Notes under the pieces: generated by a model
Told to the model about the DNA's origin: nothing
The model's database searches: none
What the model saw: the letters and a program-made list of their open reading frames with translations, nothing else
Made by a program: the position numbers and the translations under genes
Assembly (NCBI GenBank): GCA_011390675.1
Contig: JAABRX010000007.1
Coordinates: 1 to 47,668, forward strand
From: Trueperaceae bacterium
Lineage (GTDB): Bacteria; Deinococcota; Deinococci; Deinococcales; Trueperaceae
Direction: 5' to 3'
Length of the DNA: 47,668 bases
Shown: piece after piece, positions 42,329-47,668 of the stretch
Numbering within the stretch: the first letter of the stretch is position 1
Layout of the letters: each line of letters opens with the position of its first letter

Positions 42329-42586
42329 GTGCCCGCTTACCGCCCGTCCCGTCCGTCGCTTGCCCCGGTGCCATTGCGCGCGCACCGAGCGGGCGACGTC
42401 GTCGAGATCGAAATGGTGCGCACCGCGCACGCGTTCCTTGCTGGCCGCCCCGACCCGGTCTGGTTCCGCGAGGGCGCTCGGGTCACGGGCTCGCTCGTGC
42501 GCATCAACTCCGTGATGCGTCGCGTGGTGGTCGCCCTGCCCGAGGGGCTCGCGACCTTCCAAGAAGAGGACGTCGAGACGGTCTGA
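42329..42586 (+). CDS. Small basic hypothetical protein
   Basis: An 85-residue protein: a Pro/Arg-rich N-terminus, then a beta-rich part with GDVVEIEMVRTAHAF, GARVTGSLVRINSVMRRVVV and LATFQEEDVETV. The second half could be a small barrel, such as an SH3-like or OB-like fold, but no family is recognised. The GTG start is supported by CCGGAGG 7 nt upstream; the frame is open 23 codons further upstream from an ATG at 42260. No promoter hexamer at the expected place. The preceding 110 bp show nothing else. Confidence 0.55.
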   Translation: MPAYRPSRPSLAPVPLRAHRAGDVVEIEMVRTAHAFLAGRPDPVWFREGARVTGSLVRINSVMRRVVVALPEGLATFQEEDVETV

Positions 42587-42625
42587 CGCGCGCGGCAGCA
42601 GGCGCCGCCGGTGAAGGTAACGGTG

Positions 42626-42709
42626 GGTGCGCGCGGGTGAGCCACGCCCGCGGCGTGCGGGGTTGCGCCCCGCGCTTCAGCGACACCCCCGGTCGAACCG
42701 GGGCGCACC
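42626..42709. other. Cloverleaf-like structured segment
   Basis: GGTGCGC (42626-42632) and GCGCACC (42703-42709) are perfect complements enclosing three hairpins: GCGGG/CCCGC (42633-42651), GCGGGG/CCCCGC (42657-42673) and CCCGGT/ACCGGG (42688-42702). The outline recalls tRNA, but the third loop is too short for a T-loop and no anticodon arm fits, so it is not called a tRNA. It lies between convergent genes and may be a structured terminator, a small RNA or a decayed tRNA. The rest of the 42587-42783 gap shows nothing clear. Confidence 0.3.
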
Positions 42710-42783
42710 GCGGACCAGCGTAGACCATCGAAGCCGGGCTTTGGTCATGGACCTTTGGGGCCGTGGGGGCGCGGCTCGCGCGC

Positions 42784-43251
42784 TCAGTTCGCGGCGCGAC
42801 CGACGCGCCCGCCTGCGACCTCGTCCTCGGTCGGGGTGCGGCCGTCGGCGAGCGCGCCCACGAGGCGCGCCATCGCGTCTCGGATCGCGTCGCGCACCTC
42901 CCGCCAGCGCTCGAGCGGATGCCCGCTGGGGTCGGGGAACGCCACGTGCAAGCGCGTCGTCCGCGCCGGGTACACCGGGCACGCCTCGTTGGCCGAGTCG
43001 CAGACGGTGAGGACCACATCGAACGCCCACGGGTCCTCGACCTCGTCGAGGCGCTTGCTCGTGTGGGTCGACAGGTCGATGCCCACCTCGGCCATCGCGG
43101 CGATCGCGTCGGGCTTCACGGAGGTCCGCTCCGTGCCGGCCGAGTGGACGTCGAGCTCCAGACCGCGATCGGCGGCTTGCTGGCGCAGCCAACCCTCGGC
43201 CATCTGACTGCGCGCGCTGTTGTGGGTGCAGAGCACCAGGACGCGGGTCAC
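42784..43251 (-). CDS. arsC: Arsenate reductase, thioredoxin-coupled type
   Basis: A 155-residue low-molecular-weight phosphatase-fold arsenate reductase. The P-loop VLCTHNSARSQ gives Cys8-x5-Arg14, and Cys84 and Cys91 in TVCDSANEACP match the redox relay pair (Cys82/Cys89 of the S. aureus enzyme). It reduces arsenate to arsenite. The C-terminal 30 residues extend the family fold with a polar tail. GTG start in a GTGA overlap with the arsM-arsN2 gene; last gene of the ars operon. No arsB/acr3 efflux gene follows. Confidence 0.9.
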   Translation of the reverse strand: MTRVLVLCTHNSARSQMAEGWLRQQAADRGLELDVHSAGTERTSVKPDAIAAMAEVGIDLSTHTSKRLDEVEDPWAFDVVLTVCDSANEACPVYPARTTRLHVAFPDPSGHPLERWREVRDAIRDAMARLVGALADGRTPTEDEVAGGRVGRAAN

Positions 43252-44378
43252 GTGGCTACCGCACGCACGAAGGCGCGGGCGCTGGCCGGGCAGGCGCCCT
43301 GGAGCTCGGGCGAGGCCGTCAGCGCGGGCGGCAGCGCGTCGCGCGCCACCTCGCGGAAGCCCCAGCGCGGCAGCAGGTCGGGGATGGTCGTGGTGAGCCC
43401 GGTCACGTCGTGCAGCCCGAGCGCGGCCGACGCGTGCACCGCGTGCGCGACGAGCGCGTGCGCGAGGCCTCGGCCGCGCGCTTCGGGGGCGACGGCCAGC
43501 GACCGCAGAAGCCCATGGTCGCCGTGGCGCTCGAGCGCGATGACGGCGAGGAGCACCCCCGCTTCGCGGACCCCCCAGCGGACGACGTTCGCCGCGTCCC
43601 AACCGGCCAGCGGCAAGCCGGCCGCTTCGATGAGTTCGGCACCCTCGCTCGGGTCCACCTCGACGTCGATCGCGGGTTTGGTGCCGTGCAGCACCGCACC
43701 GTACGTGTCGCCATCGGCGATGCCCGGAGGCGCTGGGTCGACGCGCACGTCGACGAACCCGGAGCTGCGCGCCTGAGCCGCGAACAGGGTCGCCTCGTGG
43801 GCGCCCGCCTCGCAGGCACACCAGGCGTCGCGATCGAGCACCTCGGGAGCGGCGCCGAACCGGAAGGTGTCGCTGATGCGGAGGCGACCACCCGGACGCA
43901 GCGCGCGATGGGCCTCGGCCAGCACCCGCGGCACGTCGGCCGAGAGGTTGACGACGCAGTTGCTGATCACCACGTCGACGCAGGCGTCTTCGAGCGGGAG
44001 GTCCTCGATGGTGCCCTCCACGAAACGAACGTGCTGGAGGCCGAGCCGTTCCGCAGCGGCGCGCGCAGCCTCGAGCATGGCCGGGGTCATGTCGACGCCG
44101 ATCACGGCGCCCGTGGGCCCCACCGCCTCGGCCGCGCGCAGCGCGTCGAAACCCGCGCCGCTGCCCAGGTCGAGCACCGTCTCCCCCGGTCGGAACGCAG
44201 CTGCCGCGTTGGGATCGCCGCAACCGAACGACGGGACGTCGGGCGCAGCTTCGAAGACGACGTTCGAGGTGCTCGGGCCGCAACAGCCAGTGTTCAGCCG
44301 TGCGGTGTAGAAGTCGCGAACCGCGCCGCGAAGGTCCGCGGCGTCCGCAGCCGGGATGGTGCGCGCAGCTTCGCTCAC
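43248..44378 (-). CDS. Fusion: arsenite methyltransferase ArsM plus ArsN2-type N-acetyltransferase
   Basis: A 376-residue two-domain protein. Residues 1-238 are an ArsM-like SAM methyltransferase: SAM loop LDLGSGAGFDAL (about 69-80), IGVDMTP, SNCVVNLSAD with Cys141 and WCACEAG with Cys187/Cys189, plus an early GCCGPS, matching the cysteines that hold arsenite. Residues about 245-376 are a GNAT of the ArsN2 kind (GDHGLLRSLAVAPEARGRGL, then GLTTTIPDLLPRWGF and SPELQGACPASA), a group linked to resistance to organoarsenicals such as arsinothricin. One reading frame runs through both with no stop. Starts at GTG in an overlap with arsR. Confidence 0.87.
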   Translation of the reverse strand: MSEAARTIPAADAADLRGAVRDFYTARLNTGCCGPSTSNVVFEAAPDVPSFGCGDPNAAAAFRPGETVLDLGSGAGFDALRAAEAVGPTGAVIGVDMTPAMLEAARAAAERLGLQHVRFVEGTIEDLPLEDACVDVVISNCVVNLSADVPRVLAEAHRALRPGGRLRISDTFRFGAAPEVLDRDAWCACEAGAHEATLFAAQARSSGFVDVRVDPAPPGIADGDTYGAVLHGTKPAIDVEVDPSEGAELIEAAGLPLAGWDAANVVRWGVREAGVLLAVIALERHGDHGLLRSLAVAPEARGRGLAHALVAHAVHASAALGLHDVTGLTTTIPDLLPRWGFREVARDALPPALTASPELQGACPASARAFVRAVAT

Positions 44379-44698
44379 GCCGCCACGTCGGCGGGCTCGG
44401 GCGCGTGCGTGAAGGGCCTGAGCGCTGCACACAGGGCGCGGAACGCGGAGGGTACCAGTTCGTAGTACGTCCAACGGCCACGCTTCTCGGCCCGCACGAG
44501 CCCCACCTCCACGAGCTGCTTCATGTGGTGCGACACCGTGGGCTGAGCGAGCCCGAGAACCGGTTCGAAGTCGCAGCCGCACACGCCGTCGCCCTGACTG
44601 CAGGCCGAGCGGGACGGGTCGAGGAGGAACTGGAGCGCCTGGAAGCGCACCGGGTCGGCGAGGACCTTCAGGGCTCGGAGGGTCGCGGCTTCGTCCAT
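44375..44698 (-). CDS. arsR: ArsR-family arsenic-responsive repressor
   Basis: A 107-residue ArsR/SmtB winged-helix repressor: ALKVLADPVRFQALQFLLD, recognition helix LAQPTVSHHMKQLVEVGLV and wing GRWTYYELV. Cysteines Cys33, Cys40 and Cys42 (SACSQGDGVCGCDF) just before the recognition helix are a plausible As(III) site. It would repress its own operon until arsenite binds. The ATG at 44698 is preferred over one 36 nt upstream because the latter would lie inside the promoter and operator; TTGACA and CATGCT place transcription start at this codon. Its stop overlaps the fusion gene's start. Confidence 0.9.
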   Translation of the reverse strand: MDEAATLRALKVLADPVRFQALQFLLDPSRSACSQGDGVCGCDFEPVLGLAQPTVSHHMKQLVEVGLVRAEKRGRWTYYELVPSAFRALCAALRPFTHAPEPADVAA

Positions 44699-44704
44699 GG
44701 CCCC

Positions 44705-44734
44705 AGCATGCATCGACGTATCGATATGTGTCAA
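44705..44734 (-). promoter_or_regulatory. ars operon promoter and probable ArsR operator
   Basis: On the minus strand TTGACA (44729-44734), an 18-nt spacer and CATGCT (44705-44710) end 6 nt before the ATG. The spacer holds the palindrome TATCGATA, and ATCGA sequences flank it, suitable for an ArsR dimer covering the promoter. Confidence 0.6.
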
Positions 44735-44773
44735 TCGACGAACGTACCAACGGCGGGGTCCGCCTCAGGGCGC

Positions 44774-45409
44774 TCAGCCGCCGGTCCGCGTCAACGCGGC
44801 GGTCACACCGAGCAACACGAACACACCCCCCACCAGATACCGTTGCGCGCTCAGCAGGCGCCGACCCCGACCGACGACCAGCGCGCGCCGCGCCGTGCCC
44901 GCGAGCAGCGCGAACGCGGCGTCGGACGTGGTGCCCATGGCCGTGAACGCGAGGCCGAGGGCGAGCAACTGCGGCGCGACCGGGTGGACTGGGTTCACGA
45001 ACTGCGGCAGGAACGCCAGGAAGAAGAGCGCGGTCTTGGGGTTGAGCAGGTTCACGAGGATGCCTTGCCGGAAGATCGTGCCCAGCCCCTGCCGTACGAG
45101 CGGCGCGCGCGGCCCCTCGGGATCCGGCGTGCGCATGCGGCGCACACCGATCCACACGAGGTACGCCGCCCCAGCCCACTTGACCGCGCCGAAGGCTAGC
45201 GGCGACGAGGCGAGCACCGCCGAGACCCCGAGCGTGGTCGCGGCGACGTGGACGAGGGTGCCGATCCCGATGCCGGCGACCGAGGCGAGGCCGGCGCGCC
45301 GCCCCAGATCGAGGCTGCGCGTGACCACGTAGAGCACCGCCGGGCCCGGGGTGACGAGCAGCACGATCGCGGCGATCGAGAAGACGAGCCACTGCGACGG
45401 GTCGGGCAC
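44774..45409 (-). CDS. LysE/RhtB-family exporter
   Basis: A 211-residue six-helix membrane protein of the LysE superfamily. The N-terminal VLLVTPGPAVLYVVTRSLDLGRRAG and the central LLNPKTALFFLAFLPQFV are the family's diagnostic segments. Members export amino acids such as threonine, homoserine or lysine. It is adjacent to the ars operon but read from its own position; nothing links it to arsenic. The GTG start has GAGGTG upstream as a weak ribosome binding site. Confidence 0.87.
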   Translation of the reverse strand: MPDPSQWLVFSIAAIVLLVTPGPAVLYVVTRSLDLGRRAGLASVAGIGIGTLVHVAATTLGVSAVLASSPLAFGAVKWAGAAYLVWIGVRRMRTPDPEGPRAPLVRQGLGTIFRQGILVNLLNPKTALFFLAFLPQFVNPVHPVAPQLLALGLAFTAMGTTSDAAFALLAGTARRALVVGRGRRLLSAQRYLVGGVFVLLGVTAALTRTGG

Positions 45410-45493
45410 GCGGCACCTCGGCGCAGGCCTGAGGGTCGCGCCCCCGGCTGCGGTGCTCGCCAGTGTGCCACGCCCCGCCCGGTCCGAGGCGCC

Positions 45494-46762
45494 TCAGCGA
45501 TCCGCGGTGAGTAGCGCCCACGCCGCCTCGAGCACCCGGTCGCGCCCATCCGCGAGCGCCATCAGGTCGTCGATCACGACGACGTCGGGCACGACCCGAG
45601 CGGGCAGCGCGACGCCGTTCGCGTCGACCGCCAGGGCGACTGCGAGCACGAGGCCGTAGCCCTCGGGCAGCGGCACGAGCGCCACCGCGGCGTTGGCCAT
45701 GCCGGCGGTCGCCTCACCGACCACCGGGATGCCGGCCCGTTGCAGTTCGAACGCCAACGCTTCGGCGGCCGAAGTGGTCCGCGCGTTCACGAGCACGGCC
45801 ACGGGCAGCGTCCAGCGCTCGGCACCCTGGATGATCGCGTACGCGTGCGCGGTCCCGAGCGGGTCGTACGTGTCGAGCACGCCGGCATGGAACCGGAGGC
45901 CGACGCACGCGGCGGGACCGATGAACACGCGTTCGACCTCTTCGACGAAGGCGCCCGCGACGGCGAGGCATGCGCCATACGCGCCACCCGCGTCGTCGCG
46001 GAGGTCGAGCAGCAAGCCCTCCGCGCCGCCCGAGCGCGCATCGGAGAGCAGCCGGTGGACGGCAGGCGCGACGGCGTCGGCCGGCAAGAGGCTCGGCACG
46101 CGCAGCCAGGCGATCCCCTCGTCCAACCACGACAGGCTGGGGGGACGATCGACGGGGATCGGCACCCCCTCGAGGCGCACCTCGAGCGACCCCAGGCCTG
46201 CGCGGACGACCACGACGCGGATCGGGCCGCCCACCACCGCCGCGTCCCAAGCGCCGCGTCGGTCCTCCGGGCGCGCGGGCAGCCAGGCGCCGTTCACCCT
46301 CACGACCCGATCGCCGCGGCCAACGCCGGCGATGTCGGCGGGCGTCCCCGCGCCGACGTCGAGCACGACCAGGCCAAGGCCGTGCGTCGGAAGCTGGAGC
46401 ACGAGGCCGACGTCCGCACGCAGCGCCGCACCGGCGTTCGCTTCGAGCAAGCGGGCGAACGCCTCGGGCGCGAGCACGCGGGTGTGGGGGTCGCCTGCCT
46501 CGGCGAGGAGCGCATCGAGGACCTCGTACGCCGCTTCAGCCGGGCAGGCGGGCGTGGCGGCGCAGCGCAGTGCGAGCGCGGTGCGCACGGCAGGAAGACG
46601 CTCGGCGAGCGGCGGTTCGGCGAGCCCTGCGTACGCGAGGGAGAGGTGCCGCGCTACCGCGTCGAAGAGAACGAACGCGGGCGCCTCCGCGAACCCGGCA
46701 GCCGTCCCGCCGATCCACGACACCGCCAAGAAGAGGGCCAAGACACGAACGCGACGGAACAC
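45494..46762 (-). CDS. Exported S41-family (C-terminal processing) peptidase
   Basis: A 422-residue protein: signal peptide (LALFLAVSWIGGTAAGF), helical part, a PDZ domain (about 110-190 with GAGTPADIAGVGRGDRVVRV) and an S41 protease domain. The nucleophile Ser is in LVNARTTSAAEALAFELQ and the following GEATAGMANAAVAL is the usual tail motif. A Lys in the classical Ser-Lys position is not evident, so activity may use a variant dyad. The GTG at 46762 was chosen since GGGAGG lies 5 nt upstream and a TATGCT element lies 38 nt upstream; an ATG 14 codons earlier overlaps that element. Confidence 0.8.
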   Translation of the reverse strand: MFRRVRVLALFLAVSWIGGTAAGFAEAPAFVLFDAVARHLSLAYAGLAEPPLAERLPAVRTALALRCAATPACPAEAAYEVLDALLAEAGDPHTRVLAPEAFARLLEANAGAALRADVGLVLQLPTHGLGLVVLDVGAGTPADIAGVGRGDRVVRVNGAWLPARPEDRRGAWDAAVVGGPIRVVVVRAGLGSLEVRLEGVPIPVDRPPSLSWLDEGIAWLRVPSLLPADAVAPAVHRLLSDARSGGAEGLLLDLRDDAGGAYGACLAVAGAFVEEVERVFIGPAACVGLRFHAGVLDTYDPLGTAHAYAIIQGAERWTLPVAVLVNARTTSAAEALAFELQRAGIPVVGEATAGMANAAVALVPLPEGYGLVLAVALAVDANGVALPARVVPDVVVIDDLMALADGRDRVLEAAWALLTADR

Positions 46763-46799
46763 GGGCGCCTCCCGCGAGGCCCGTCGGGGTCTCACCTCC

Positions 46800-46805
46800 A
46801 GCATA
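46800..46805 (-). promoter_or_regulatory. Probable -10 element for the S41 peptidase gene
   Basis: TATGCT on the minus strand. It overlaps the upstream ATG candidate, which is why the start at 46762 with its own ribosome binding site is preferred. Confidence 0.4.
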
Positions 46806-46855
46806 GGCGGGGCGCGCCGGGCGGCGGGCGCACCCGAGCCTCGCTGCCGGTACCG

Positions 46856-46861
46856 TAGACT
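46856..46861 (+). promoter_or_regulatory. Leaderless-type -10 element for the radical SAM gene
   Basis: TAGACT followed by 7 nt and the ATG at 46869. Confidence 0.6.
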
Positions 46862-46868
46862 TTACGGT

Positions 46869-47668
46869 ATGCCCCGTTCCACGCCCCGCGGCCGCGGCGC
46901 CGCGATCGATCCCGTCCAGCGCTTCACCCAGCGCGAGGTCGTGTGGGACGGCGACGAGCTCGACTTCGAGGAGGCGACGGGCGAGGGTGCACCGGAGCGC
47001 ACCCGGGTGGTCCGCGACGCGAGCCGCAGCGTCCTGAGCCACAACACCTCGCCCGACATCCCGTTCGACGTCAGCCTCAACCCGTACCGAGGGTGCGAGC
47101 ACGGATGCTCGTACTGCCTGGGCCCAGAGACTCGAATCACCATGGCGGACGGCCAGGCACGCCGGCTCGACGCGATCGCCATGGGCGATCGCATCCTGGG
47201 GACCGCCGCCGGACCGCGGTACCGCCGCCTGGTCGCGACCGAGGTTCGCGATGTGTGGAGCACGCAACGACGGGCCTACCGCGTCGAGTTCGACGACGAC
47301 ACGGTCCTCATCGCCAGTGGCGATCACCGGTTTCTAACGCACCGTGGCTGGAAGCACGTCATCGGCGCGCAGCAAGGGACCGCCCGGCGACCCCACTTGA
47401 CGCCCCGAGATGTACTCATGGGGGTCGGTGGGCGCGCGTCGTCGGCCGAGGTACGGCCCGGTGCCGTCCTGAAGCGTGCCGGCAAGCCCCTCCGGGTGGC
47501 GCGCATCATCGACCTCGGGAACGAGGTCGACATGATCGACCTCACGACCGGTACCGGCGACTTCATCGCCGAGGGGATCGTCAGCCACAACTGCTACGCC
47601 CGACCCACCCACGAGTACCTCGGCCTCTCCGCCGGCCTCGACTTCGAGCGCCGGATCTTCGCCAAACC
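46869..47668 (+). CDS. Radical SAM protein of the Rv2578c/PA0069 type, intein-containing (partial at window edge)
   Basis: The first 266 codons are in the window. The host protein reads DVSLNPYRGCEHGCSY, then an intein, then CYARPTHEYLGLSAGLDFE. Joined, this gives the cluster motif CEHGCSYC (CX3CX2C), which holds the [4Fe-4S] cluster of radical SAM enzymes, followed by YARPTHEYLG typical of the Rv2578c/PA0069 family. The family's reaction is unknown. The third cluster cysteine is the residue just after the intein, so no cluster can form until splicing occurs. The start is leaderless after TAGACT. The C-terminal part lies beyond base 47668. Confidence 0.88.
   Translation, partial: MPRSTPRGRGAAIDPVQRFTQREVVWDGDELDFEEATGEGAPERTRVVRDASRSVLSHNTSPDIPFDVSLNPYRGCEHGCSYCLGPETRITMADGQARRLDAIAMGDRILGTAAGPRYRRLVATEVRDVWSTQRRAYRVEFDDDTVLIASGDHRFLTHRGWKHVIGAQQGTARRPHLTPRDVLMGVGGRASSAEVRPGAVLKRAGKPLRVARIIDLGNEVDMIDLTTGTGDFIAEGIVSHNCYARPTHEYLGLSAGLDFERRIFAK
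47115..47591 (+). mobile_element. Mini-intein in the radical SAM gene
   Basis: A 159-residue in-frame intein from Cys1 (CLGPETRITMADGQ) to the C-terminal VSHN, with Cys as the first C-extein residue. Block A is CLGPETRI, block B is IASGDHRFLTHRGW (with His), block F is VDMIDLTTGTGDFIAEGI and block G is VSHN/C. There is no room for a LAGLIDADG or HNH homing endonuclease, so it is a mini-intein that should splice but not home. Codons such as CGA, CTA and GTA are more frequent than in the host gene, suggesting foreign origin. Confidence 0.88.

Noticed and set aside
42626-42709. tRNA gene
   Set aside because: The closing helix and three arms suggested a tRNA, but there is no seven-base TTCRANY loop and no usable anticodon arm; kept only as an unexplained structure.

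Overview
The window is one contiguous piece of a very GC-rich bacterial chromosome (roughly 70% G+C by eye) with tightly packed genes. No rRNA, convincing tRNA, CRISPR array or insertion sequence is visible. At least a dozen genes have a TANNNT hexamer (TAGACT, TAGCTT, TAGGAT, TAACCT, TACCCT and similar) ending only 6 to 10 nt before the start codon, usually without a Shine-Dalgarno sequence. This is the leaderless-promoter layout known from Deinococcus. With the mix of genes, it makes a Deinococcota bacterium (perhaps Trueperaceae-like) my best guess; no phylogenetic marker was tested, so the assignment is inference.

Layout. 1-1068: end of a serine acetyltransferase gene followed by a coupled cysteine synthase gene. 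1016-4745: a large GAF/PAS/HD-GYP c-di-GMP phosphodiesterase, a cupin and a small membrane protein. 4833-5578: an AT-rich 11-6-11 palindrome resembling a Xer/dif site beside a MntA/HepT (type VII) toxin-antitoxin pair. 5676-10481: MBL-fold hydrolase, a decayed gene remnant, a Fur-family regulator, aldo/keto reductase, a secreted protein, a membrane protein and an APH-like kinase. 10530-15506: a modular secreted PPC/LCCL protein with two near-identical C-terminal repeats, an AAA ATPase, two GNATs and a TetR regulator. 15598-16632: a tyrosine recombinase. 16692-20790: two coupled membrane diguanylate cyclases.

20983-27804: a polycistronic unit (leader peptide, fucose-isomerase-like protein, PfkB kinase, LacD/YihT-like class I aldolase, Gfo/Idh oxidoreductase, metal-ligand-poor M24 homologue, second Gfo/Idh) in which every junction is a 4-nt stop/start overlap. 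It looks like a dedicated isomerase-kinase-aldolase route for an unusual sugar; a sulfosugar such as sulfoquinovose is a testable possibility. A convergent D-2-hydroxyacid dehydrogenase abuts it.

28889-42586: housekeeping and repair genes: DEDDh exonuclease, EamA transporter, MenC/NAAAR-type enolase-superfamily enzyme, DNA polymerase IV, SurE with a zincin, an Lgt-like/TlpA fusion, DNA polymerase I, a HerA/DUF853-type ATPase and lipoproteins. 42784-44734: an arsenic operon, arsR, then an arsM-arsN2 gene fusion, then arsC. 44774 to the end: LysE exporter, S41 protease, and a radical SAM gene interrupted by a 159-residue mini-intein exactly at the third cysteine of its iron-sulfur motif; this gene runs off the window.

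The c-di-GMP genes (two synthases with intact GGDEF and RxxD inhibitory sites, one HD-GYP hydrolase) form a turnover set spread over about 20 kb. Most other genes are independent single-gene or two-gene units.
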